Shown here: positions 24,563 to 36,312 of the stretch, in pieces
Numbering within the stretch: the stretch's first letter is position 1
How the letters are laid out: every line of letters starts with the position of its first letter
NCBI GenBank assembly: GCA_000226015.1
Contig: JH154988.1
Span: 316,367 to 380,366, forward strand
Direction: 5' to 3'
Source: Mnemiopsis leidyi
Lineage: Eukaryota > Ctenophora > Tentaculata > Lobata > Bolinopsidae
Length of the DNA: 64,000 bases
Translations under genes and position numbers: made by a program
Notes under the pieces: generated by a model
What the model saw: only the letters and a program-made list of their open reading frames with translations
Told to the model about the DNA's origin: nothing
Databases searched by the model: none

Positions 24563-26759
24563 CTCTACAATCTAATTCGCTCTGTAATTCTCATAATTTA
24601 TGTGATTTTATCCACCGATTTTCCACTTAAATGCATTCTCAATTGGATAATTAATGTCCGTGTATATAAAATTAGATTTTAATTTAAGGGCCATACAAAA
24701 GATAATCTCTGAATCTAAGTACCCAAACTGCAAGATATGCCCTGGGAGCAGGGAAATTTCTAGGTTCATATTTTTATTTCCGAGCAGTAAAATTCCTATT
24801 TAGCTATTTATACCCGTGGTTTTCTCTCGGTCACGTGATAAGATTACAGTATAATCAGGTAATGTCCCTCGTGCTACAGTTATCTAATAAACCCCGTACC
24901 AACTCTACCTACCGCATGTTCGAACTACGGTTTCCTGAAATCCAACATGTCCCAAAAGCTCTAGCAGTAGCTCCGACTTTTTAACCATTTCTAGACATGT
25001 CTTAGGAATCAGTGGGTTTTCACGTTCGATCCAGACCATTTGATTGGTTGCTATCGTCCGACATTAAAGCTCTAAAGAGGCACTAATATTCAGCCACTGT
25101 TCTTAAAGTTGAATCCTGAGATCACTGGCTTACCAAAGAGGACATGTATATGCGGCAACATAAAATTTTAGTCGCATTATGATATTTTCGTCGCATTATT
25201 CATCACTCATTTTTATTTGGAGAACTACATGGTAGTGGAATCATTTTATAAAACGTCCCATCTCTAGTCGAAAATTTTCAAACTCCCTTCAGTTCCTTAT
25301 CCCTATCTCGCCTGTGGTATAATCCTATAATCCGGATATTAACCCGAGCTACAGTTTTTATTTTACTATAATCACTTACTCGCACTGCATGGTTAAGAAA
25401 TTGTCAAAGAGTCAACAAGCGAGCTAGACTGTGAATAACGTCAAACCTGTCCGTTGACTACAACACTTTATTCTGGTCTCACAGATTTCCCATTTGCTCA
25501 TTTCACCCTCGGTCGCCTGTTTAACAGTGTCAGATCTTGTCACGGGCGGCCGTGCTGCTGAAACTTAACAGCACACTTTTGTGCACTTCTGTGACAGCCC
25601 CGTCAAATATTGATGAAAGTTGAACTAAACCCACCCCTTAATTTGCCCTTTGCAGGTCTTCTTTTTTTGAAGTTTTGCGCTAGAGTTTCCGGCTAAAGAA
25701 GAAAAAAAGTCCTTTCTTGCAAAGAGGGTGCAGTCAAAGAGGAACGACTAGGTTCTTTACATTGAATGTAACTGAGGCCCAGGGGCAAGAGTTCAAGATT
25801 ATCGTTGGTGCCTGGAACACTGCCAGAAAACATCGTATGTCTTTTAGTTGTCGTGAATTTCAATGAGGGCCCAGGGGCGAGAGCAATTGTTCACAAATAT
25901 TGCTGCTACTGTACTGCCAGAGAAAAATCGTGTGTCTTTTTTTTAGTTGTCCTTGTAAATCAAATCAGCGTCAAACGTCCGTGTTCAGTTTATTTGAACA
26001 ATGCGATTTGTACCGGTACACTGGTCGTGTACTTTTTATGAAGTGTCAATACGTCGTTACATTGCATTAAATCTAAGAATCTATAGCATTAACCTCGACA
26101 GAAACTAGTCTGACCATCACCATATTAGCACCATCGTATCGAAGATGATTTTGCTATCTTGGTGTCCTCGTTAGGCTTGCAATTCAATTTTTAGTTGAGG
26201 ACACACCGTAATGATGTCATAAGTCGTGAGCTAGTGCTCTCCGGCTGATGCTTCCTGTAAAATGTACAAAGATTAATAATACAGTTACACTGTCTCTTTC
26301 GTCAGTTGTCATTTTTTTCTCGGTCACACTAAAGGTTAATGGGAACACAACCAAGACATTTTTCGTACTCATCCCAATTTTGCGGTAAAAAAACAATGCA
26401 GACAACTATGGATATTTTTCTACATTGAAAATTAGTGGTTAGAGTTAGGAGAGTTCCAGACAAGTAAAATTCTGACGTATGTAAAGGATGGCCATGAAGT
26501 TAGCTTGTATGCTACTCTGAAAAACACAACCTATTACGACCTCCAACCCCTGACCTAATCTAAGCCTTCCTTGCCTGGGCTGAAACCACACAACACGTCC
26601 TCTCTCTAACAGCTTCTCTCGTCGCTCTCTTCCCTTCACCCTCAATTCCCCACCAACATTCTAGCTGGTAATTGGAGACGTACCTTATATATTGCGGGGA
26701 AATCAGAAACTTTGTCGGAGAACAGTCCAACATAAACCTGTTGTCACGGTTACTACGTC
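24563..26759. other. no gene established
   Basis: Mostly AT-rich. A minus-strand frame at 26445-26645 with an Arg-rich beginning (GRERREKLLERGRVV) is the only mildly coding-like stretch. It has no supporting partner. Confidence 0.4.
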
Positions 26760-27110
26760 ACCGGACCTTCAGCTCAGCAGCAGTCCGGAACCGTGGATGA
26801 GACATAAGCAGGAAAGCCGTGCTATCTTCTGCTCGAGGAAGATGTGCTAGGTCGGACCGTCTCCAGTACGTTCCATCGAGGCCAGGCAGCGACTTGGGCC
26901 GACCTGACGACCGGGCGATCCCGACTCAGCTCGATCGCAGCTTTCCTATACCTTCCCTCACACGTCGACCTAGTGCCTCCAGTTTGAAACGTCTGCAGTT
27001 TTCGGCTGCCGCCTCGTTTTTTGACGTTCCAGCTGTCTATTTTGTACCCCCGTTGTCGCTTTGAGTCTGAGTACTTTGCCAGGGAGAAAATTTGTGTCGC
27101 AATAATTCAC
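26760..27110. other. GC-rich island open on both strands
   Basis: About 300 bases are clearly GC-richer than the surroundings. A plus frame (26819-27064) and a minus frame of about 90 codons (near 27105 down to 26840, containing WNVKKRGGSRKLQTF and CEGRYRKAAIELSRDRP) are both open. Neither has a recognised domain, so the strand cannot be decided. Confidence 0.25.
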
Positions 27111-27613
27111 GATTCGCTTGGTCAAGATCTGATATCTATCCTAGGTTTTTAGTCGGCATTTAAATACCTCCGCCTAGTAGAAGTGTTAAACTACGTCGAA
27201 AGAATCCGCTGAGCGGAGGATAACCTGAGTTTTCCGCGTGTTGATTCAACATTGCACGGCGTGAATGCAAGGCAGAATTTGGAGGTTTGTTCATGGCGTC
27301 CTCAATAAGGGTCGTTCGGATCTAAAGTGTAGATTGGTAGAAATCTGACTTGTTGCTTACTTAAGTCTAACCTGTTCAAATCGGAGTCGTTGCCAGCTTG
27401 TCGTTTCTGCATCAGCAAAATTAGGAAATTTACACGACCGTTTTAGATTTATGTGCAGTTTCACGTCCGCTTTTATAATAAAACTGCACATTTGAATGTG
27501 CCATTCTATTATTCTATCAAAGTTTCAGCATATGCGTTTTTCATCGCTAACTCTCCTTTAAAGCTGTTTTGAATTTAATGCTGACTAAATTAACTTTCTG
27601 TCGCTGTTGTATT

Positions 27614-27821
27614 CTAGAATAAATTGTAATCTCTGTTTAGAGCTTTCCGCCTGCGCTTCTTATGCTCCTTAGACGCAGGCTCCCTATAAGCCCATATTGG
27701 ATAGATAGACTGGTGCCCAGCGTCTAGGCGTGGCATAGACGTGTCTGTGTTAGCGTCTAGGCGTTGCATCTGTATGTCCCTGCTTCTCATCGTTAGCTTC
27801 AGACGCCTCCATTGTACTTTT
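27614..27821 (-). CDS. probable terminal exon of an unrecognised gene
   Basis: A minus-strand frame runs from a possible acceptor (TTAACCTCAAG) to a stop at 27614, about 69 codons. It reads VQWRRLKLTMRS, then two copies of a PRLDA/QRLDA unit, then SIYPIWAYREPASKEHKKRRR and ends NRDYNLF. Its composition is protein-like, with a basic KKRRRK cluster that could act as a nuclear signal. No domain was recognised. Upstream exons of the same gene would lie above 27.9 kb on the minus strand. The frame at 28046-28264 is a candidate, but no in-phase join was found. Confidence 0.35.
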
Positions 27822-28045
27822 CTTGAGGTTAAGGCAATATATCTCACTCGCGTATGTTGTATTTTTTGTAATTTATACTTAGCTATTTATTTTCTATTTT
27901 ACTGTTTTCAAATCACCTATTTAAAGCATTTAAAATAGATATAAATCGTAATGCATCGATCAGCTTACTGGGACTTAGATGGGACATGTCATACCTTATG
28001 ACGATGATCTTCTAGGTTGGTACTTTTCTGGATGTCTAGCTGTTC

Positions 28046-28264
28046 TTAACACCTAAGCTTATGATAATCGTGTTCCCGACGACTACAATTGCTTATGTAT
28101 AGGTCGATGATTATATTGTTGCTGGTACCGGAGCTGTCCAAATGGGTGCGTCTTTCGTCCGTGTCGTGGTTGGGGGCTGAAAGTGAGCCTGCATGCCTGC
28201 TGCGTAGTGTTGATGCGGTCCGATAGTCACCACCGTGACTTGGTGACCCCGATGTAGTTCTTGC
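28046..28264 (-). CDS. candidate minus-strand exon, Ser/Thr/His-rich
   Basis: After an acceptor-like CCCAACCCACAG, two minus-strand frames stay open. One reads RTTSGSPSHGGDYRTASTL and continues to a stop at 28046. The other reads ELHRGHQVTVVTIGPHQHY and stops a little earlier. The segment is GC-richer than its flanks. Which frame is used, if any, is not clear. Confidence 0.25.
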   Translation of the reverse strand, partial: ARTTSGSPSHGGDYRTASTLRSRHAGSLSAPNHDTDERRTHLDSSGTSNNIIIDLYISNCSRREHDYHKLRC

Positions 28265-28440
28265 CTGTGGGTTGGGAGATAATCGTTCAGGACATCTCAA
28301 ACTTTCCTGTATTGTGGTAATGTAGTTGTCTGCAATCCAACTTTAGAATGTAGGTGCTCTGTTTGGTCTTTAAAGTTTTCCGCTTTAGAATAATCGACCC
28401 TCAAATAACTCAAAATCTATTGGTTTTTTTTGCTTATCAG

Positions 28441-31130
28441 GGCGTCTCACTGCAATACAGTTATTTCTAAACGATACTTTTTAGAAGAAAGGCAGTTCCA
28501 GTATGTAGTCCAGATCAAGCGCAGGAGAAACAGAGACATAATGAATTCCATGGACAATAGAAAGAGCAAATTTATTGGTGAGTATAATTTAGGGAGTGTA
28601 GGGCTACCCAGTCAATAATTTAGATTTACGGGATTCTTACATGATAGCCCAATTTACATGTTTAAAATGTTTCAACTTTAGGAAACATGTCGTGGCAGCA
28701 ACACAAGTGCTGTCAAAGTAGTTGTGATGCATGAAATACCCACATGGCCTCCTAACTTAATATTCTTAATTCTTCTTTTAATATTCCTCATTAACCCGCC
28801 TTTCCCGTTCCCTTGCGTTATATATTTTGACTGAGAGCCTCTCCTGATTGCTAAGTAGTATATCTGATAATGATACCCAGCCCGAGAGTTTACCTCCACA
28901 GTAGAGTGAATGATCAGAGATCTCACCCCCGTATTGGTGACCCCTCAGGAGGGGTAAGGAAGGCAGACAGGACACTCCTGGTGACAAGCACGGGCAACGT
29001 CCCGGGCAACAGACGACAATCTCTAGCGGTACAAGAGACTCCTGTTGGTCAGCCTGCTGTGAGGGGGGTTCTTAATGGAGCTATCGCCAGGAGTAGGGAG
29101 TTAAGGAGACAGGTGAGACCGGGGTCTAGGGAGGTTAAGGGGGGGGAGGTTAAGGTTTGGGGGGGGGGGGGCAGGATTGTTGTTTGTTAGTCAATATTTA
29201 CTGTCGACAAATAAGTGTTCAGCATGCCATATTTCTGGTAGAACTAATGTTCACCTCTCCTACCGGCCTACCCAGAGTCATTCTGAAGTTCTTAGGTTGG
29301 ACCGGGGACCATACTTCTATAGTCAATTCAGGTACAGACTAAGATACAGCTTACATAAGTCCAAATAACTACAAATAGCCGTCTGCTGTGCCCTTCTGTA
29401 TCTCAATTTATACCTGAACTTAACTTAATGCGTCAGAAAAAGTTCAGTAAAATTTTAAGTTTAGTTTACTTATATCTATATATATACCAAGTTTGCTGTT
29501 CAGGAAAACTCAGTTTAGTTTGACATAGGCTTTTTGTCCAAATGTTGAGTCAGAAAAATTAGCGCCAAACACCCTACATAACAAGCAGTTGAAGGCTACA
29601 ATGCTATAATTCTTATGTAAAATTCGCTACCTTATTCGCTATGGCTATTTTCCAAAACCGGCTTATCTTGATTTAAGATTTTAAGGTGATCTTCGAACAA
29701 TTACAACTCATGGAATGGATCAAATGCAGCTCGTTTAAATTAGACCGTGCAACGATAATTTTATGAATGAACATACATGTTCATTCAACATTTACATGTA
29801 AACAACAATGCAGAGGACTATTAAAGGAGTTATACACGTAACCGACTTTGAGTTTTACAGCCACTTGGTAATTCCCTGGAACACTGTATATACCTCATCT
29901 CTTATACGTCAATTACAGAAGCCTTTAGTATTTAATTCTGGCTTAAGACTAGTTAATACGCCTGATCTTGGCTATCCACCTCCCCCTTATTTGTTGCTCG
30001 GCTTGATGTTTGCTTACAAAAGTATCCGACGGACAACCCCGCAGGCCCGTAGAGCGGCTCTGCAGGACGCGGTCGACAACCTCAAGTCCAAGTCTGGACG
30101 TCAGGATAATCTGACCTTGGAGGAAATCAACCCTGTCGATGCACGGATCAGGAGTCACAGGTTTCTGGAGCATTATTGATTAAAGTCACATTAAGTATTG
30201 ACTAAGAACATGATAGCGTTTGCCATATTTTCTTCGTCGAACGTTTAAATTATACTCAAGCTTAGTGTATGCTTTAATTCTTGACCGCTCACTGTTTAGA
30301 ATATTGTTGCTCCTTCGAAGTTGTCAAGTTGATGATCCTTGTTTTTTCCAGCCGGGGATCAGTCGATACCGACGAAATATACGACGATGAGTCGGAGGAC
30401 AAGAGCGGATCCGGCTTCATGGCTACCTTCAGAACGGCGGTCCAACGAGCCTACGACGCGGTTGGAGACCCTGAAAAGGAAGGAGTAAACCAGGACGATA
30501 TAACAGACATCCTCTCAAAGTTGGGGTACTCCTCAGAGGACCGGGAAACTCAGAACATCCTGTCCCAAGCTGCCTCCATGACGAGCAACAACCAGAACAT
30601 GAAGTTTCAGGAGGTGTTCAAGTTGGTGGTGGGGAGGAACGAGGAGGAGACGTTAGCGGATATCACCAACGCTTTTGAAATTTTTGATCGAGATGATGAT
30701 GGGAAATTGCAGACCAAGGACCTTCATAGGTGAGGTTTTTTACCGTCTGTACAGCTAGGTATTTAATCATTAATCTTGAGAGAAGGAAACAAACTTTAAA
30801 TCGGTTCAAAGTTCTAATGAATTGCAATTTCATTCTCTTCTATTTTGGCTCTACAAATTTTTAACTGTAATGTTACACATAACAGTTTTTTGACCTCTGA
30901 AACTTAATGTAGCCCTTTTTACTTATGTTAATTCAATGTCCTATCGCAGGGCACTAACGAGGATAGGTGACGATCCTTTAACCGAGGAGGAATTCCAGGA
31001 GATCCTCTCTCTAGCCGAACTAGACCCGGACTTTGAGGCCTTCTTCGACTACAAAGACCTCACAAATCACAAACTAGCTCTCAGCTACGCCAGCAAAACC
31101 ACCAAAAGTGAGGATATATGCGTATCATGA
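28441..31130 (+). CDS. EF-hand protein of the calmodulin superfamily
   Basis: Exons in phase are 28441-28577, 28949-29112, 30045-30160, 30352-30729 and 30950-31130. The first (LEERQFQYVVQIKRRRNRD) has an excellent acceptor and a GTGAGTA donor, but its own upstream exon is missing. Alternatively, translation starts at ATG 28870, which follows an in-frame TAA at 28852 and reads straight into the second exon. One canonical Ca-binding loop, DRDDDGKLQTKD, lies in the fourth exon, followed by a helix and a divergent partner hand (DDPLTEEEFQEILSLAELDPD). An N-terminal pair (FRTAVQRAYDAVGD, DITDILSKLGY) looks degenerate, lacking loop aspartates. This resembles calmodulin-like or DRC8-type sensors with one working site. 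A donor-like GTGAGG at 31109 could extend the C-terminus beyond the stop given here. Confidence 0.75.
29139..29171 (+). repeat. G-runs (8 and 13 G) just after a splice donor
   Basis: G8 at 29139-29146 and G13 at 29159-29171, with shorter G-runs before them, begin 26 bases after the donor at 29113. The segment can form a G-quadruplex in the pre-mRNA. Confidence 0.8.
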
Positions 31131-33061
31131 AGCGAACGCTGCACAGCTTCAGCTCTCGAGTAAAAGCGCTGCTGTCAGCATCGCAGCTAAATCCCAATTT
31201 AAGTGCTATCCAATATTCGATGTCGATATTTCGAGACGGACTCGATCGCTATGTGCGACGGTTTTATCGACGCTGTGATGATTTGTTGTGCCGCTATAAA
31301 TCAACTGTATATTTGAGAGATAAACCTCGTATGATAAAGCACATTTTTTGCTATTGCAGAATTAGTTGGGTCGAAATAAAGAATTTCAATAGATTTACAG
31401 ATTTGGCTGTCGACGTCCGTATTCCTGGCTAAAGCAATACCAAATGACTATTGAGTATTGATAATTATATCTGAGATCCTGATTTCATTATTGCCTCTGT
31501 AATTTACATAGGCAATTACGGAAAAGCAAAATTTAATTAAGAGACCAAATAAACGGGTTTGTAATTGTGTTATCTGTTGACCGTTGTGACAAGCATCTGA
31601 CTTTATAAGGTTAGCTTAGTTCGAGAGACGATCGATAATTGCATATCCATGTTGATTACTAGACATAACATCTTCCCTTCCAATCCTGTGAGTCGACGTA
31701 CAATTACCATAATGGTTATTGTGACTCTACTAGTACACTATACACCGTATAATGACAGTTTTATACCTTAAGTTGTTTTGGTGACAAAAAGGCTAGAACA
31801 GTTAGCGCTAACTAAAGAACTAAGTCTAAGGTTCAACTTTTACTGTTAGTGTCAGGTTGACCGGTTAAATTAGCGACCTTGACCGATTTTACAGTTGACA
31901 TATCACCATACAGACATGTTGGATATGAACTAATAGTCTAATAGTGAACCGTTTTTATTGTATCCAGTTATTTGAAATCAAACCAATGCAGGATCATCAC
32001 ATCTATTTGTGGGTTGGTAGCCTACTGTTCGTCAATCCTTATTGTATTATTTTGAAGTTACTGAAGAAAACTTTTTCAGAAAATCTGATACTTTTATTTG
32101 CCTAATTCAATATCCGCCATGGTTTCAATTTAGAATTAAATAAGGCAAATGTTTTTTAGTGGCTGGAGTGTAAAAATATAGGTTATCTCGAATTTTTTAC
32201 TCAAAGTCAATAGTTAATGATGCTGAGCCAAATTAACAATGAACCAGTTAAAAAACAGGTTGATGCAATCGCTACCTATGACTGATATTATGAAGCTAGC
32301 ATTAAAGAAGCTAGGTTATTAAAGAAGGCTGTTGTGTTTGTGTAATCTGAGATTGAACCACAATGTTTCAGATGTGGGTAGCAAAAAGCCGGCAAAGCGG
32401 GGCGGGCTGCTGTCCAAATGGAACATGGTTCCTCCGGACCTCAGCCAGAAACTCTGCAAAAACAAATAGTTCGAGTGTTTCAACAAGAGCCGAAATCTCA
32501 TCACTAGCTTTTAAATATTTAATTATAAGATAACCTCGGGTTTTTTACGATCTACAGCTGCTGCAGCCTAACGAGCATTTTAATTATATAAGTATAACTG
32601 AATATCATTCACTGCTACAAAGCATTGTCAGAATCGTTTTAAATCATTCTTGATCATTTTCATTTATTATTCTGCCGACCACCATTTGATGAATGATGAG
32701 AGACCCAGGGGCTATTTTATGTTTGATGTAAGATCCCGAGAGTAACAAACAGCAACAAAGGAAATATTTAATTTTGTATAGATTGCACACTGCGCAGGAT
32801 TCTGAAGTATGATGCCTGACATTTGACAATGAATACTCACTTTTTATGTTAATGCGTTGCTGTGGGGAAAATCTGTTGAGACTCAAAGTATGAGCCAACT
32901 AAAGCAGAAATATTGACTGTTCGATAAAGCATTTTATGTAAAATTTTAGCTATATTTTTTTCGTACAGCGGTTATTTTTCATTATAGTTACACTAACCTC
33001 ATGATTAAGAAATCAATTGCAACAATACAATCTTCAAATTTTTGCAAATTGTCAAAAGTCC
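31131..33061. other. intergenic DNA, no gene seen
   Basis: The open frame at 31118-31432 follows the EF-hand stop and has no domain or splice support. The rest is AT-rich with frequent stops. Confidence 0.5.
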
Positions 33062-33117
33062 ATTAACACCTTCATTAAAATTCAATGATTGACCTTCATT
33101 AAAATTCAATGATTGAT
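33062..33117. repeat. direct repeat, two copies of about 26 bp
   Basis: CTTCATTAAAATTCAATGAT occurs twice in tandem just upstream of the next gene. Confidence 0.85.
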
Positions 33118-33267
33118 CTTAACAGAAAATAGTGCCACTTTCCCTTCCAGAAATGAGTCCTGATGAAAATTCAAGGCACCTAAGTATATCAAATCATTCG
33201 ACATGGACAGCTTGTCGTTCAAATTGCATAAACGATCTTTTCAGGACACTCAAAACCCGGCCGAAAA

Positions 33268-35301
33268 ATGGTTGGGCAAAAACTGGGGGACAGAAAAGCT
33301 ACAATAACTATGAACGTGGTGAATAGTGTATTTCATTGGAAGGACAGAAAACTGAAAAGATCTCTATTGGAACCAGGGCAAGGGCTACCAGAGTCTAAAA
33401 GTTGGTCTTCCCTGTTGAGCAACACTAACAGTATCACGGCTAGTGATAATGAGAGAGCACTTACCGGGACAGAAGAGGAAGAAGAAGTGGAAGAGGAAGA
33501 GACCGAATCTGTTGAGAGCTCCCCTATTTCAACTTCTTCAGCCTTAATCGGGATCCAAAAATTTGTATTTGTCAAGAACAAAAAGGAAAAGAAACGCCAC
33601 CTTAAAACTAAAAGTAAAAATAAGAAACGCGGAAGTAAGGACAAAAGTTGTAACAAGGAAAACGGTGAAGTGGCTCAGAAGAAGCGGCAACGTCGAAGTG
33701 TTGTCGACACGTCAGCTATCTATAAGAGTAAGTGGCAAGAACGGGCCATCAAACCCACTCACAATTATCTGTATTGGGACTACCACATGAATGATGAAAG
33801 CGACTTGGAGGATGAGGATGACGAAATGGTTAAGATAACAACAAAAGCTTTTGTAGATCCAGAACCTGTCGTCAACAACGATCCGGCAGCAAATCAACTT
33901 TCAACCGCGAAGTTTATTGACAAACACATCTTGTGGCCGTGGAGAAAAGAAAAAGAGGTGGTGCTGACAAACCCGTGGTTGTTGTCAACCATGAAAAACT
34001 TCCACAGCACCTCGACGTGGCATGACAAAAAACCTGCGGGAAAGTTAGCTCAGAATAAATTATCTCTCGAAACTCCACAAGCGACAAATATTGGGAAAAG
34101 AGAAAGAAGAAAGAGCAACAAAGAAAAACAGATAACATCTGGACCTAGTTCTCCTTCTGAACTTTTCGAGCGATTTAGGAGGGATAAATCAACTCCTAAA
34201 ATAGTCATCGAGGACGATCATAAAAGCATTACGTTTTTGTGTGCTTCTACAATAAGGTCTGTAGCACCAGCACCTCAACCAGTACCACTACCAATAAAGG
34301 TTGGCAATGTCGGTCCTATTTTAGTTGAAAAAAAGGAGCCCAAAATCCTTCAACAATCAAAGGAAAGTGTTGAAGGCAGAACTGGAAATTACACACTTTA
34401 TCAACTCGCTCAATTTGGTGTTGAAGCCAAAAAGGAGAATGAAGATGTAAGCAATGTCCCAAGTGTCTGTCCGGAGGAGGTGGCAGATCTGAACAAAGCC
34501 GAGGAAGAAATCAGGTTAGGAAACTCGACACTCACAAAGGACAGTGTTGGTGACGTGGCAGCAGAAGTAACAGCTCGTCTTGAAGTTGTAGGAGATAGCC
34601 GTGTAACTTTAGACTCACCAGCAGATATACAAGATACCGGTGCTTATGACATTTCGGTGACTGATCTAGATACCATTGATCACGATGAACAGGGAACTGA
34701 AGTTAAACCGATGAAAAACATGGAGCTGAGAAATTCTTCGTTGTCGGATCGGTGCGATGTCACAAATCATGTCCTTGACAAAAATGATCATACTGGATGT
34801 GAGATCATGACAGAGAAGTCCCTGCAACCAGCATTAGTCAATGATGTCCATGCATCGATTTATAAACCTGACGAAGAAGTAGCTAGTACATCGGAGGGTA
34901 AGTTGCCTTTTTTGTAGTAGACTCCTTCATTATGATAATTATTATGATTGATCTTTTAGAACAATGGATAAAATTCTCTGCCGCAATTTCAAACAAATCG
35001 TTTTTGCATTTCAGGTAAGAAACCTTCTGCTTCAAGTGAAAACCTCATTGACCTTGAGATGATCGAAAACAGCAATGTAATCGACCCCGAAATCACCTTT
35101 TGGTCCATGGTCTCTGAATTTAAACTCGCATCGTCACCGATAATTTCACCACTTCGTCGGAGTTTGAAGCGCAAATCATGCGATGTCGAGAAGCTGATCA
35201 ACGATCGAGGACTGAGTGAGGACATCCTGATCCAGTTTGATCAGGACCTCCTTGTTTCTAATCTAACTACTCCTTCCTACTCGATGGAGAGCATATCCTA
35301 A
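33268..35301 (+). CDS. unrecognised charged protein, 638 aa
   Basis: Two exons, 33268-34897 and 35015-35301, join in phase (GAG G|GT AAG) through GTAAGT and TTTCAG borders. Reading through the donor gives only five more residues. The protein has a strongly acidic block at residues 67-84, a Lys/Arg-rich block at 103-143 (nuclear-signal-like), a second acidic block near 176-188, a conserved-looking segment HNYLYWDYHMNDESDL and a C-terminal basic patch, PLRRSLKRKSC, followed by a helix. There is no signal peptide or membrane span. Composition suggests a largely disordered intracellular, possibly nuclear, protein. The start is uncertain: an acceptor CTTTTCAG at 33237-33244 keeps the same frame open, so ATG 33268 may be internal to a longer protein. 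No family was recognised. Confidence 0.75.
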
Positions 35302-36312
35302 AATCTCATCCTTATAAAAGAAATAATATTCTATAATATCCTACTTTAAAGCAGAATTCTTTATTCCTTGCTATTTATTGAGTCCAAAATATTTTGGACC
35401 CATTACTCTTTGCAATAGATTTGCGATAGATTTCATTAGAGTATATGAGCGGTTTGAATTTTTTTCAATGTCAAATCTTTATGTCTAATTGTACAATCCC
35501 AGTGCCAAAATCATAATCATATTGCAATTGATTTGTCGCTGACAATCAGACATGCAGATATTTTCATTGAAGTGACAGGAGCTGAACATGGCAATTAATT
35601 GACATCGATTTGCAAGGACCTGTGTTTGTACACCCACAGCCGTATGTGTTTGCTGTTATTTAAAATAAAATAAATTTAATTGTTTAGGACAGGAATTGAA
35701 TTTAAAAATCGTCTTCGATTTTCTCGTCCTCAGTCTTAATCAGTGAATCCAATTTTGCTAATATATACTCAAATAGACTTACAAATGAATTATTCCCAAG
35801 AATTCTTAAACATAATTAGAACATTATAGTTCATGGCTACTTCTAGGACAGCCCACTCAAGTTGCAGGTTTAGACGGAATCGATCCAATGTGCTAATGTG
35901 AATGATTGCCGCAGAAATAAGAATCTAAGAATAGCATGGGCCACGGACAAAGCCAGATATTACTCTGGTGGCATACATCATCACTTAAATGCAAATTTGT
36001 ATCGAAAATAAGATCTGGTGGTCTTGCAGGAACCGGCCATAATTCTATAATTGGTTCTCAGCCAATAAGATGGTGTAATTCCACAACCAGCAAAGAAGAC
36101 ATGCGAACAATGGATTGTTGGTGTCACAATATCATGTTTTTTTAAAGACTACCGCCAGGAACTTATGTCACGAAGTTATGCTAAAACCCGATTATGGGGG
36201 TCAGGTATCACAACGAATCCCAAATCGAATTTCTCTACAACCTCTAATTTTGGCAGGCAGGGCGCTGGGCCGTATTTCTTAGAGCGGCTCTCAGTTTGAT
36301 ATTTACGTAGTC
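35302..36312. other. 3' flank of the charged-protein gene and upstream DNA of the vWD gene
   Basis: AATAAA-type signals occur within AAAATAAAATAAATTT near 35660-35676 and could end the upstream transcript. No gene was seen. No clear TATA box was picked out ahead of 36313. Confidence 0.5.

Noticed and set aside
33132-33326. Plus-strand frame upstream of and overlapping the charged-protein exon
   Set aside because: It starts at GTG and is out of frame with the 1.63-kb exon. It could be an earlier exon only if a donor existed near 33240, and the site there is an acceptor.
33333-34138. Minus-strand frames opposite the charged-protein exon
   Set aside because: They are shadows of the plus-strand codon bias; the plus frame is far longer.
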